DNA from: Spirochaetaceae bacterium
GTDB lineage: Bacteria; Spirochaetota; Spirochaetia; DSM-2461
Assembly: GCA_016744925.1 (NCBI GenBank)
Contig: JADGDJ010000019.1
Location: 1 to 37,184, forward strand
Length of the DNA stretch: 37,184 bases
Direction: 5' to 3'
The notes beneath the pieces are model-generated. The model was not told the DNA's origin. It did not search any database and saw nothing but the letters and a program-made list of their open reading frames with translations. The position numbers and the translations under genes were made by a program. Shown here in pieces: positions 1 to 9,257 of this stretch (positions are counted from its first letter, which is position 1; every line of letters begins with the position of its first letter).

Positions 1-316
1 GAAGCTGGATATCATTGACGTGAATAGTAACTCTACTATTCTTAACGCCATCTTTTTCCCATCTTTCCTGGCGTAGTTCACCATCGATAGCTACCTGCTG
101 TCCACGAGAAAGATATTGGTTGAGACTTTCACCTCTCTTACCCCAAAGTGTAGCATCAAAAAAGTTTGCCTCATCAACCCATTGATCACCTTGTTTCATT
201 CTCCGATTTACAGCGATTCCCAGTTTGGTCAAAGCCATTCCGGAATTAGTATACTTCAATTCGGCATCTCTAGTGAGACGCCCGACAAGTACTACATGAT
301 TAATATCTCCAGCCAT
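1..316 (-). CDS. ssb: Single-stranded DNA-binding protein, C-terminus cut by window edge
   Basis: Reverse-strand translation from ATG at 316: MAGDINHVVLVGRLTRDAELKYTNSGMALTKLGIAVNRRMKQGDQWVDEANFFDATLWGKRGESLNQYLSRGQQVAIDGELRQERWE..., typical SSB OB-fold; adjacent to rpsF. Confidence 0.88.
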   Translation of the reverse strand, partial: MAGDINHVVLVGRLTRDAELKYTNSGMALTKLGIAVNRRMKQGDQWVDEANFFDATLWGKRGESLNQYLSRGQQVAIDGELRQERWEKDGVKNSRVTIHVNDIQL

Positions 317-337
317 TACACACCTCCTGTTTCTGAA

Positions 338-619
338 TTACTTCTCTTTTCTTACAAAAAGAGACTTGAGCACACTCGGTGTCAATTTAAGATCTTCATC
401 GATCTTAATAAGACTTTCTGGAGCTGCATTCAAAACGAACAGGTGGTAGTGACCTCTTTCTTCTTTTTTCACGGGATATGCGAGCAATCTGTCACCCATA
501 TCCTCGTCTGAAGAAATTTCAACACCATTTTTCTGGAGCAGTTCTTTTACGGCTTTAAGACCGACTGCATAATTATCTTCTTTTGTTGTGAAGATACTTA
601 CAAATTCATAAGTTCTCAT
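338..619 (-). CDS. rpsF: 30S ribosomal protein S6
   Basis: MRTYEFVSIFTTKEDNYAVGLKAVKELL...YPVKKEERGHYHLFVLNAAPESL is S6-like; rpsF-ssb order is conserved. Confidence 0.9.
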   Translation of the reverse strand: MRTYEFVSIFTTKEDNYAVGLKAVKELLQKNGVEISSDEDMGDRLLAYPVKKEERGHYHLFVLNAAPESLIKIDEDLKLTPSVLKSLFVRKEK

Positions 620-773
620 TATTTAATAATCCTCCTTACGGACTATAATGATTCATCCATACCGGATGAATAAAGAGGCTTGAAAAAAATAACATATTGA
701 ACTTTATGATGTCAAGGTGAGTTGTGCTTAAGCCGATCATATATTCAAGTAATAAACGCAGTGTACGCATGGT

Positions 774-1286
774 GTGTCCGCAAAGTATGTTACAATGGGA
801 TTAGTATGGAAGCTGAACTGTAATATGAAACAGAAAATACATTATGAAAATGACATCTTTTATCTCAAGTCCTATATAAGGATATTAAGCGATGCACTAA
901 AACTCAATATCGACTCCTTTATCTTTGCAGAGAAGACAATGGAAGATATTAATTTTATTGAAAGCATAATACTTAAGCTCTACACATCGTTAGAGGAAAA
1001 TCCCCACCTGATTCGAAGAACCGACCACCTCCTCTCTGTCCTGGAAGTGAAAAAGTACTTTATCACCTACCTGGAAACTCTGACGAGAAATGGGAACCCC
1101 TATTCTACGGATCTCAAGCAGGCTTTTCCGAAACTGAGACGATCTGTTGTCAACCACACAAGGGATCTTTCAACAATACAGGCGCTTTTAAAAACAACTG
1201 AATCAGCCAGTACTGAAAACGAGCATATCTCGGAAAATGAGATGAGCTTTCTCCTTACTCCCTACATGGATAGCGACGATAAATAA
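774..1286 (+). CDS. Hypothetical protein; start codon uncertain (GTG 774 or a later in-frame ATG)
   Basis: Long ORF in an otherwise empty interval, no recognised domain. Confidence 0.5.
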   Translation: MSAKYVTMGLVWKLNCNMKQKIHYENDIFYLKSYIRILSDALKLNIDSFIFAEKTMEDINFIESIILKLYTSLEENPHLIRRTDHLLSVLEVKKYFITYLETLTRNGNPYSTDLKQAFPKLRRSVVNHTRDLSTIQALLKTTESASTENEHISENEMSFLLTPYMDSDDK

Positions 1287-1317
1287 CCCACAGAATTGAG
1301 TGGGCACTCTCCTTGAC

Positions 1318-3084
1318 TCAGGGACGGCGAACAACGCGAAAACCTACATCAGTATACCTGAAGTACGGATTGAGGTTCCCGCGAAAAGTCGACTGACTTC
1401 CCCCATCACCCCAACTGCCGCCCCGGTCCACACGGTTCGATCCCGATGAAAAACCGAAAGGATTTATCTGATATTCTGAAGTGTAATTCCCATACCAGTC
1501 CCAACACCACTCCCAGACATTACCACTCATATCATAAAGCCCCAGTTCATTGGCTTGTTTCTCTCCGACTGGGTGGACATCAGCCCCGCTGTTGCCGGAA
1601 TACCAGGCTGCAGAATCCAGGTTGTTGCTCCCCGAATAATCATAACCCAGGCTCGCATTACCACCCCGGGCGGCAAACTCCCACTCAGCTTCCGTAGCCA
1701 GTCTGTAACCGTTGACTTCCATATTCATTTGAATATTTTCTCCACGTCCTGAATAAACCGGAGTCAGCCCCGCTATTAAACTTATGCGGTTACAGTACTC
1801 TACTGCTTCAAACCAGTTGATATAGTACATGGGGTAGTTTGAACCAACAGCTTCAAGATTCCAGTCGGGATTCACTTTATCTCGCTGGTGAACAACTGTT
1901 GCCCCCATAACACTTTCCCATTCACCTTGTGTCACCTCATATAAGCCCATATGGAAACTGCTGACAGTTACAGTATGAACAGGGATTTCATCATCATTTC
2001 CACGGGAAGAACCCATGGAAAAAGTTCCTCCGGTGACAGGAATCATACCCTCAGTATTTAAGGGCCCTCCCTCGGAAGATCTATAAGAGAAATGAACCTG
2101 AAGTGTATTATTTTCACTGACATTGATATTTCTTGATTCAGTTTTATCGGAGTAGCGAATCTCGATGAAATGAGATCCCGTTTCTATATCACTTAAAGTT
2201 GCCGATCTGCTGGAGGAAATATCCCCCATTCTAATTCCGTTTAGAAAAAGGGTTCCCCCTTCTTCAACGCTGACCTTTACCGAGCCGTAAATAGACTCAT
2301 CTACAACAAAGCCGGGAGTGCGGTTCCCTGAATCACTGCCGTTTCCGGCGAGATAAACTTCGCTTTCCAGCTGATTGTATTCTCCTGTGCGCTGATTTCC
2401 TCCCGATGCCGTTCTCACATCAGTTCTCACTTTTCTGAGCAAACTGCCAAGTTCCAGCCCCGGTGTTTCAAGGTATTTCAATAATGCAGGTGTAAATAGT
2501 CCATCCTGTGCTGTGGTTCCCGCATCGGCAGAATAGACAATAATAGAATCTGATGGCGGATCTATTACTACTGCCAAACCTCTCGATGCGTTGCGTGATG
2601 CACCGGGGAGTGGATTATTTCTACAGGCATCGAGAATGACAATATTGGTCTGGCTACCTGAAACATCCATAACTCCCAGAACTTCATCAATATCAACAGC
2701 CCGGGATTTGACTCTTCTTTCATCGGGGATATCGGCTTCGACGGGAATTATATAATTGGATCCATTGACCTGAACCCCATGACCACCGTAATGAAATAGA
2801 GCGAGTCCTCCCCTCTGCTCTAATTTTGTCTCGAATTCTGAAAGAGAATCGAGAATCTGATCTTCTGTTCCATCGAGGAGAAGAATCACATCAAAACCCA
2901 GTCTCTGAAGGGCATTTTTCATCTCTATAGCTTCGGATTTGGGGTTGGATAGTTCAGAAAAATGGCTATAAGCTCCGTTGCCGATAACCAGAGCTGTTTT
3001 GTTTTCAGCTGCAATCGTTGTTATTGATAGGTATGAGATTAAGAGGAGGAAAAAAAACTTCTTCAATTGTCTCTCCGGATTCAC
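1318..3084 (-). CDS. Exported caspase-like (peptidase C14) protein with C-terminal FGE-sulfatase/SUMF1 domain
   Basis: Signal peptide; KTALVIGNGAY, LFHYGGHGVQ (His) and VILDACRNNP (Cys) caspase motifs; C-terminal GYRLATEAEWEFAARGG, GLYDMSGNVWEW, VDRGGSW...VGFRVVRRP typical of FGE-sulfatase. Confidence 0.87.
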   Translation of the reverse strand: MNPERQLKKFFFLLLISYLSITTIAAENKTALVIGNGAYSHFSELSNPKSEAIEMKNALQRLGFDVILLLDGTEDQILDSLSEFETKLEQRGGLALFHYGGHGVQVNGSNYIIPVEADIPDERRVKSRAVDIDEVLGVMDVSGSQTNIVILDACRNNPLPGASRNASRGLAVVIDPPSDSIIVYSADAGTTAQDGLFTPALLKYLETPGLELGSLLRKVRTDVRTASGGNQRTGEYNQLESEVYLAGNGSDSGNRTPGFVVDESIYGSVKVSVEEGGTLFLNGIRMGDISSSRSATLSDIETGSHFIEIRYSDKTESRNINVSENNTLQVHFSYRSSEGGPLNTEGMIPVTGGTFSMGSSRGNDDEIPVHTVTVSSFHMGLYEVTQGEWESVMGATVVHQRDKVNPDWNLEAVGSNYPMYYINWFEAVEYCNRISLIAGLTPVYSGRGENIQMNMEVNGYRLATEAEWEFAARGGNASLGYDYSGSNNLDSAAWYSGNSGADVHPVGEKQANELGLYDMSGNVWEWCWDWYGNYTSEYQINPFGFSSGSNRVDRGGSWGDGGSQSTFRGNLNPYFRYTDVGFRVVRRP

Positions 3085-3172
3085 TGATACGATATCTTTA
3101 TTTTATGATAAAAATAGGTATAAAACAACTTTCTTTCTGAAAAGGGAAATTTTCCGGAGTGTGATTATTGGC

Positions 3173-3197
3173 AGAGACGGGTTTGAAATCCGTCTCT
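3173..3197 (-). terminator. Candidate hairpin downstream of the SIS gene operon
   Basis: agagacgg-gtttgaaat-ccgtctct, 8-bp perfect stem just after the 3210 stop; no clear T-tract. Confidence 0.4.
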
Positions 3198-3209
3198 ACC
3201 CGAATTTTA

Positions 3210-4220
3210 CTACTCTACTTCGTTTCCGACTTTTCTGGCTCTTACCGGCTTATCGAGATTCACCTTGAGAGCGATACCAGTCTCAACGAGCAGACTCCAT
3301 CCCGCAGCCAGTTCAACATAGTTCTGAAACTGACCACCATCGGGAATAATCACCGTATCAAAGCTGGTTTTACGGGACGATATTGCAATGATATTCATAC
3401 CCACACCATCGATCATACATTCTCTAAATTTTGCCTCTTCCTCTTCAAAGGGATCGATAACAATGAGAACATCTCTTTCAGTCATAACTTCTTCAATACC
3501 ATGAGCGGCATAAGTCCCCTCAAGATATCCGGATTTTTTCCTCGTAATCTCATTTGTCTTCAACGTCAGCTCTTCAGCCACACCATTATTTCTGCCGGCA
3601 AAATAGATCATATCCGCATTGGCTATTTTATCTATGACAGATGGTTCAATTTCCATAGTCAGAACTTTTTCAATATCATCACCGGCCTTGTTTAGACCAT
3701 CGAGTTTTCCACCGGAGAGAGATTTTAAAAGTGCATCATAAAACAATCCCTGTTCAATAACACTTTTTGTTGCCGCTACTGCATCTTCACCACCACAGGA
3801 AAGGATACTTGCCCTCGTGGGAATCGTTGAAACCGGTGTGTCTTCAAAAGCAGAGATTCCGTAAAAAGTATCATTCCCTTCATTTTTTAATTTTTTGAAC
3901 AGCCGTACCAATTCTTTAGTTTTTCCAGAATTGGACATACCGAATACTGCTGTATTTCTAAGGTCATACTCTAAAGCCTGGGTTGCTCCCTCGGTGTAGA
4001 GTTCAGGACCACCTATAAATTTGAGTGAATTATAAATTGCTCTTTTAGCGGGAAATATCCTACTGGACCCTTCGCCCGTTAAAAACAATCTGCTTTTATC
4101 CTTCACATCAGAGGCAAAAGCTTCAACAACAGAAACATCATAGTTTCTCACAACATTCACAGTTTCCAGCATCTCTCGGCACAAAGCGTATTTACTGTAT
4201 TTTTCATTATTTGTATTCAT
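3210..4220 (-). CDS. SIS-domain sugar isomerase/deaminase-like protein
   Basis: SRLFLTGEGSSRIFPAKRA..., FGMSNSGKTKELVRLFKKLK, ELTLKTNEITRKKSGYLEGTYAAHGIEEV: SIS (GlmS C-terminal-like) motifs. Confidence 0.83.
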   Translation of the reverse strand: MNTNNEKYSKYALCREMLETVNVVRNYDVSVVEAFASDVKDKSRLFLTGEGSSRIFPAKRAIYNSLKFIGGPELYTEGATQALEYDLRNTAVFGMSNSGKTKELVRLFKKLKNEGNDTFYGISAFEDTPVSTIPTRASILSCGGEDAVAATKSVIEQGLFYDALLKSLSGGKLDGLNKAGDDIEKVLTMEIEPSVIDKIANADMIYFAGRNNGVAEELTLKTNEITRKKSGYLEGTYAAHGIEEVMTERDVLIVIDPFEEEEAKFRECMIDGVGMNIIAISSRKTSFDTVIIPDGGQFQNYVELAAGWSLLVETGIALKVNLDKPVRARKVGNEVE

Positions 4221-4983
4221 CGTTCACCTCTAATAAATCTTTTAATTCATTCTGTATCTGCGGAAAGGTTTCAAACCCACCACTCATATGCTGCCAGAAA
4301 CACTCGGCATATTCAAAACCGGCCATTTTTCCGATTTCCCGGTTGTATTCTTTTGACATTTTAAAAAAATCATCTATGTTATACATGCTCTTCATAAGCC
4401 GAATCTGAGACTGATGAAAGGAGAGCATCTCCATTTTAGTTTCAATAACCGAGGAGATATCTACGATAAACTGAGGTTTCGGAAGAGGATCCCCCAGGGC
4501 ACCGGTCAGCTTCATCGGCGCTGTATGATATAAAAGCGGTGTCACATCCATCGGCTCTTCAGTACAGGGGGCATTGGACAATGTAGCCTGCATCGCTGCC
4601 ACATCGACAATAGCAGCTGTCGCTCTATGGTCCGCATGATAGTCAGAAGGGACATGGGTGAACACAATTCCGGGATTCACCCTGCGCAGGATCTCTAAAA
4701 CTTTGATTCTCACCTCAAATGTGTCAAACACATAACCGTCCCGTTCATCGAGACAATAGTAGTCGGCATTGAGAACATCAGCCGCTTTTTCTGCTTCTTT
4801 TTTTCTAATTATTTTAGTCTGCTCTTCATCTGTATCAACTCCGCCCAATCCCCCGGCTGTCATCGTGGCGATTACAATTTTATATCCACGATCTTTAAGG
4901 AGTTTCAAAGTTCCCGAACACCACGATTCCGCATCATCCGGATGGGCCTGAACAACAAGCACTGTTTTATTAAATCTCGACAT
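4207..4983 (-). CDS. PIG-L family N-acetylglucosaminyl-type deacetylase
   Basis: VLVVQAHPDDAESWCSGTL and HVPSDYHADHRATA metal-binding motifs of the PIG-L/LmbE family. Confidence 0.9.
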   Translation of the reverse strand: MSRFNKTVLVVQAHPDDAESWCSGTLKLLKDRGYKIVIATMTAGGLGGVDTDEEQTKIIRKKEAEKAADVLNADYYCLDERDGYVFDTFEVRIKVLEILRRVNPGIVFTHVPSDYHADHRATAAIVDVAAMQATLSNAPCTEEPMDVTPLLYHTAPMKLTGALGDPLPKPQFIVDISSVIETKMEMLSFHQSQIRLMKSMYNIDDFFKMSKEYNREIGKMAGFEYAECFWQHMSGGFETFPQIQNELKDLLEVNDEYK

Positions 4984-6178
4984 ATTTCTCTTCCAATCTC
5001 GTATAACGAGGTAATTCAGGAATCAGAGGTTTGATGTAATCTAAAAATTTATCAGTTACAAAATTCCCCTCTTCATTGATGTAATCATCAGGCATGGATT
5101 TTGCACGGACAGCAACCGAAGAAAGTGGTGCCGTACCGTATTGAAATGTAATCATCCCGTCCGATTCAACTCTTTCAACTGTCACCATGACAGCTGACTT
5201 GCCCTGGGCTGCCAGATCAACAGCTTTCTCACCACAGTCAAAAGCCCGTTGAAGATCTTCGGGAATAGCCCTGTCTATGGCACTCATTATGAGGGATTCA
5301 GTTATCTGAAACTCGCCGCGCAATCCGAGTTTTTTTGAAAGGATTCTATGAACGCTCATACCGACACTGGCTCCTCCCATAGCACCGAATTCTGTATTGC
5401 CGAATTTATCGGAATCCTCTGCAGCACTCACCGGTGATCCGTCAGCATATTTAAGCCCTTCACTGACAACAACCGATACCCAGCCGTATTTTTCTATGCA
5501 TTTTTTGGCATCTTTTAGAAACTTATCCCCATCAAAGACCCTCTCCGGACAGTAAATAAGGTGGGGACCATCGTCGGCATGATGCTTCGCCATCACTGTA
5601 GCCGCAGCGAGCCATCCCGCATCACGACCGATGGTCTGATACACAACAAACTGATCAACTTTTTTCATATCTCTCGCCAATGCCCCGGCCTGTTGTACAG
5701 AAAGGGCATTGTATCGTGCCGCTGAAGCAAATCCGGGAGTGTGATCGGTGCCATAGAGGTCATTGTCTACAGTCTTGGGGATTCCCACGCCGTAGAGTTC
5801 ATAGCCTGAAGAACTGCAGTACTCTTCAATGCGATGTATTGTATCCATCGTATCATTGCCGCCGATGAGAAAAAAATATCGAATATTGAATTTCTTCAAG
5901 ACTTCTAAAATCCGGGGGAAATCTTCTGTGCAAACTTTGTGTCTAGTTGACCCCAGTGCGGAAGATGGTGTTGTCCTCAAACCCTCTATCACTGAATCAC
6001 TTTGAGCAGAAAGATCCCATAAATCTTCATTCATAAACCCTTCAACACCGAAATGCATTCCGTAGAGGTTTTCAATATGGTCGTATTTCGCAACAGCGGA
6101 CATGACTCCCGCCAATGACGAATTGATAACCGAGGTCGGTCCGCCGGACTGCCCGACTATAGCATTACCTTTAATCAT
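4970..6178 (-). CDS. 6-phosphofructokinase family, probably PPi-dependent type
   Basis: GQSGGPTSVINSSLAGV, GGNDTMDTIHRI, GIPKTVDNDLYGTDHTPGF; D in GGND and K in PKT match PPi-type residues. Confidence 0.88.
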   Translation of the reverse strand: MIKGNAIVGQSGGPTSVINSSLAGVMSAVAKYDHIENLYGMHFGVEGFMNEDLWDLSAQSDSVIEGLRTTPSSALGSTRHKVCTEDFPRILEVLKKFNIRYFFLIGGNDTMDTIHRIEEYCSSSGYELYGVGIPKTVDNDLYGTDHTPGFASAARYNALSVQQAGALARDMKKVDQFVVYQTIGRDAGWLAAATVMAKHHADDGPHLIYCPERVFDGDKFLKDAKKCIEKYGWVSVVVSEGLKYADGSPVSAAEDSDKFGNTEFGAMGGASVGMSVHRILSKKLGLRGEFQITESLIMSAIDRAIPEDLQRAFDCGEKAVDLAAQGKSAVMVTVERVESDGMITFQYGTAPLSSVAVRAKSMPDDYINEEGNFVTDKFLDYIKPLIPELPRYTRLEEKYVEI

Positions 6179-7286
6179 TATATCTCCTTAAAACATCGCT
6201 CCACTGAAGCGTTTTTTTATCTGAATCCTTTTGAAGCTCTGGAGACTGGAACAGTTTTTCCATAAACATAGATGCGGCTCCGTAGGCTGTATCTCTGTTA
6301 TTCACTTCGGGAAAAGAGATTGAAAAATCACATTCCTCAAGTATGGCCTCAACAGCTTCTCTGCAATGAGTGAATTGTCCCCCGAAAATAATTTCCTGAG
6401 GGTCAAAAACACTGAAAATTGGTTTTAAATACTGAAATAGTGAATCGAGATATACCTTTAAGGCCACAGGATCTATATTCCAGCCATCTTCTGTTTTTAT
6501 ATATATGTTTCCCTGTTCCCGAGATAAAAGATCTTCGGGCAGCTCACCTGCTGCGGATCCCGAACCGTAGTAGACTTCTCCTTTGAGAACAACCCCTATT
6601 CCGATTTCTATCTCTACAGGAGCGGATTCCCCCTCCTGCCTGTGAAGCTTCCAAATAATATTCAGAAAATCCTGAAGCCTCTTATCTTTATTTTTCTCAA
6701 GCTGTCCCCAGGCACAGCAGTTGGCATCATTGTCGATTAGGACAGGGACAGAAAAAAGACCCTCGGCCGCTATTTCGAAATTAAAATTATGACAATCAAA
6801 AGAAGTGGCTTTCAAAATAAAGCCTTTTTCTGTATCGACAATACCGGGAATTCCGACACCAATACCTATTATAGGAACAGAAAATGAGTCAATTTCATCC
6901 TTTAATGACTCGTAAAGCCTTTCAATCGTTTCAACAATCCCTGAATAAACGAGATTCCCAGACCACTCTTGCAGTATGGAACCGTTGAGATTGACCAGCA
7001 CGGCACTGTAAGAGCTAATTTGCAGATCGATACCCAATATAGATCCAAAATTTTCATTAATTCCCAGTAAAACCGGCCGTCGGCCGCCTTTGGCAGGAGC
7101 GATACCTTCAGATACGACTTTTACAATTGAATTCTCCAAAAGAGGATTCACTAGATTGGTTATAGTCGACCTGTCCAAACTCAATTGTCTGGAAATTTCA
7201 ATCCTGCTTATCCCCTCATTAATCCTCAAAAGCTGAAGGACGTGAGAGAGATTGACGATTCTCTGAAACTGTTTACTGTCAGCCAA
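6171..7286 (-). CDS. ROK family transcriptional regulator lacking a recognisable ROK CxCGxxGC motif
   Basis: N-terminal HTH ISRIEISRQLSLDRSTITNLVNPLLENSIV; C-terminal ROK domain (ILGIDLQISSYSAVLVNLNG..., GIGVGIPGIVD, LIDNDANCCAWGQ). Confidence 0.85.
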   Translation of the reverse strand: MADSKQFQRIVNLSHVLQLLRINEGISRIEISRQLSLDRSTITNLVNPLLENSIVKVVSEGIAPAKGGRRPVLLGINENFGSILGIDLQISSYSAVLVNLNGSILQEWSGNLVYSGIVETIERLYESLKDEIDSFSVPIIGIGVGIPGIVDTEKGFILKATSFDCHNFNFEIAAEGLFSVPVLIDNDANCCAWGQLEKNKDKRLQDFLNIIWKLHRQEGESAPVEIEIGIGVVLKGEVYYGSGSAAGELPEDLLSREQGNIYIKTEDGWNIDPVALKVYLDSLFQYLKPIFSVFDPQEIIFGGQFTHCREAVEAILEECDFSISFPEVNNRDTAYGAASMFMEKLFQSPELQKDSDKKTLQWSDVLRRYND

Positions 7287-7305
7287 ATGTTAACCCTTTT
7301 GTTCT

Positions 7306-7328
7306 TTGTTTGTTTATTAAATCAACAA
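7306..7328. promoter_or_regulatory. Imperfect 23-bp dyad, candidate ROK operator
   Basis: TTGTTTGTTTA-T-TAAATCAACAA, 9 of 11 arm positions complementary; 20 bp upstream of the ROK start. Confidence 0.4.
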
Positions 7329-7341
7329 TGAAAATATACAA

Positions 7342-7398
7342 TTAAAAATGTGTTATTGCAAGAGAAAAGTGAATTATCGAATCTTTAAAAATGTGTTA
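7342..7398. repeat. Two identical 14-bp direct repeats TTAAAAATGTGTTA (7342-7355 and 7385-7398)
   Basis: Read directly; spacing 43 bp start to start, in the divergent intergenic region. Confidence 0.75.
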
Positions 7399-7423
7399 GC
7401 ATAAATCACAGAAGGGGAGATCT

Positions 7424-8950
7424 ATGCCAGAAACCAGAGTCAGTGACATGCTTAACAAGAAGTTAAATGATTCCATAATCGATAGTGAACTCACATTAGA
7501 TATCTTAAGCAAATACAACAGGGGAAATTATGATAATGTCAAACCAGTTGTTCCCATGGGTTTTCCCCCGGTAGATAACAAAACAATTATTGATATGACA
7601 AATGGTGTCTCTTTTTCAGGAACGCTGGAAGAAATCACTCAATCCCTGAAAAAATACAAGATTCAATTTGATCTGCCTTCCGGTAATAGAGAAATGAATA
7701 TAACTCTCCCGGAAGACAAATTACGACTGATTGGTGAACAGCTTATGCCACTCTATTCTTTCGGTATACTCAATGGTGGTTCAGCAACTTCTTATGCAGA
7801 TTCCAAAAAAAACAAGTCATTTAACAGTGATCTATTTACCCTACTTGAAGATCAGTTCAACTTGCTGTCTAAATTATCAACAGGTAAAGCGAAAGGATTA
7901 ACTCCGGCATTCCTCAATCCCGATGGATCTCCCGGTCCCTCTTTTATCGAACTGAAAATGAGGTCCCTGCTGATAAACAATTGCCCTTCACTCTTTCAGA
8001 TGACAAGCTTTTTTAACGATGACTCTATAAAAGAAGCCTATTCTCAATACGAGAAGAGTCCCTATCTCAAAGACCTTATTGAAAAAAAAGGGATCAATAT
8101 TTGCGATGCAGAGACAGGAGTTCAACCTCTTCTTGCTGCATTCACACACAGCAGAACGGGAAAAACTAAAACCATTTATGAAAAAAATGACGGAGAACTA
8201 CTCCCTCTTCCCGGTGGTCACGGGCAGTGCTTCATCACATTAAAAAAAACGTTTGAGAATCTCTACGCTAAAGGAATTCGTTTTGTATCCATTGGTAATG
8301 TGGATAACTCCGGCTATACACCGGATCCCCTCAGTCTGGCCATTTTGGCATTGAGCGGAAAACAGGCCGGCTTTGATTTTTCATATAAAACACCTGTAGA
8401 TGTCAAAGGGGGGATTCTCATAAAAGATGACAGTGGACACCTGAATTGTGCCGACCTGGGTGTCGCCATCGACAAAGCTGCTGTGGATAAAGCGGTAAAC
8501 CGGGGAGAACCGATTCTCTTCAACTGTGCCACCGGGCTTTTCAATCTCGAGTTTCTCGTCAATAATATCGATGAAATTATCCAAGCCCTTCCTATGAGAT
8601 TCAGCGATCAGGACAAAGATGCAGGACTCTATTCCCAGGCGGAACAGGTAACATGGGAAGTAATTGGCCAATTGGATAGTATTCTTATATTCGCCATTGA
8701 CAAATACGAGAGATTCCTGGCGGCTAAAACCATTATGGAAAACCTGATGACGAGTGGAATTAAACTTCAGGACAAAGCCTATCCCCGTTCAGAAAAGGAA
8801 TCAGAAGATTTAAGGACCACAGCTATCAGATTGAACAATGGTCTTGAAAGAAAGCTGAAGACCGACTACGGTTTAGAGCTTATCGAAGGGCGATGGACCC
8901 CTATGACCGCAGAAAAATTGGAGAATTACAATGTTAAAACCGGACTTTAA
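7424..8950 (+). CDS. UDPGP-family (UTP-glucose-1-phosphate uridylyltransferase-like) nucleotidyltransferase
   Basis: [88 protein letters not shown]: eukaryote-type UGPase pattern but a divergent nucleotide-binding motif. Confidence 0.65.
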   Translation: MPETRVSDMLNKKLNDSIIDSELTLDILSKYNRGNYDNVKPVVPMGFPPVDNKTIIDMTNGVSFSGTLEEITQSLKKYKIQFDLPSGNREMNITLPEDKLRLIGEQLMPLYSFGILNGGSATSYADSKKNKSFNSDLFTLLEDQFNLLSKLSTGKAKGLTPAFLNPDGSPGPSFIELKMRSLLINNCPSLFQMTSFFNDDSIKEAYSQYEKSPYLKDLIEKKGINICDAETGVQPLLAAFTHSRTGKTKTIYEKNDGELLPLPGGHGQCFITLKKTFENLYAKGIRFVSIGNVDNSGYTPDPLSLAILALSGKQAGFDFSYKTPVDVKGGILIKDDSGHLNCADLGVAIDKAAVDKAVNRGEPILFNCATGLFNLEFLVNNIDEIIQALPMRFSDQDKDAGLYSQAEQVTWEVIGQLDSILIFAIDKYERFLAAKTIMENLMTSGIKLQDKAYPRSEKESEDLRTTAIRLNNGLERKLKTDYGLELIEGRWTPMTAEKLENYNVKTGL

Positions 8951-9257
8951 AAAATCAGAAGGGCTCCTTCCTGCCATTGCACAGGATTATGAAACAGGAG
9001 AAATTTTAATGCAGGCATACATGAATGAAGAGTCGTGGAATGAGACACTGAAAAGTGGTTATGCTGTATATTATTCACGAAGTAGACAGGAACTCTGGAA
9101 AAAAGGGGCCACTTCGGGGAATTTACAGGAAGTGAAAGAGATACTGCTCGATTGTGACTGCGACTCGATCTTATTAAAGATTAAACAGATCGGTGGAGTG
9201 GCCTGCCATACAGGTAAAAGAAGCTGTTTTTTTAATTCAGTCCCTTTAGATAAATGA
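8931..9257 (+). CDS. hisI: Phosphoribosyl-AMP cyclohydrolase
   Basis: [75 protein letters not shown]. Confidence 0.93.
   Translation: MLKPDFKKSEGLLPAIAQDYETGEILMQAYMNEESWNETLKSGYAVYYSRSRQELWKKGATSGNLQEVKEILLDCDCDSILLKIKQIGGVACHTGKRSCFFNSVPLDK

Noticed and set aside
1431-1444. ggttcgatccc, a tRNA T-loop-like string
   Set aside because: It lies inside the caspase/FGE coding region (codons for NRVDR) and no cloverleaf could be built around it.
1446-1752. Plus-strand ORFs antisense to the caspase/FGE gene
   Set aside because: Shadow ORFs of a strongly supported minus-strand coding region.
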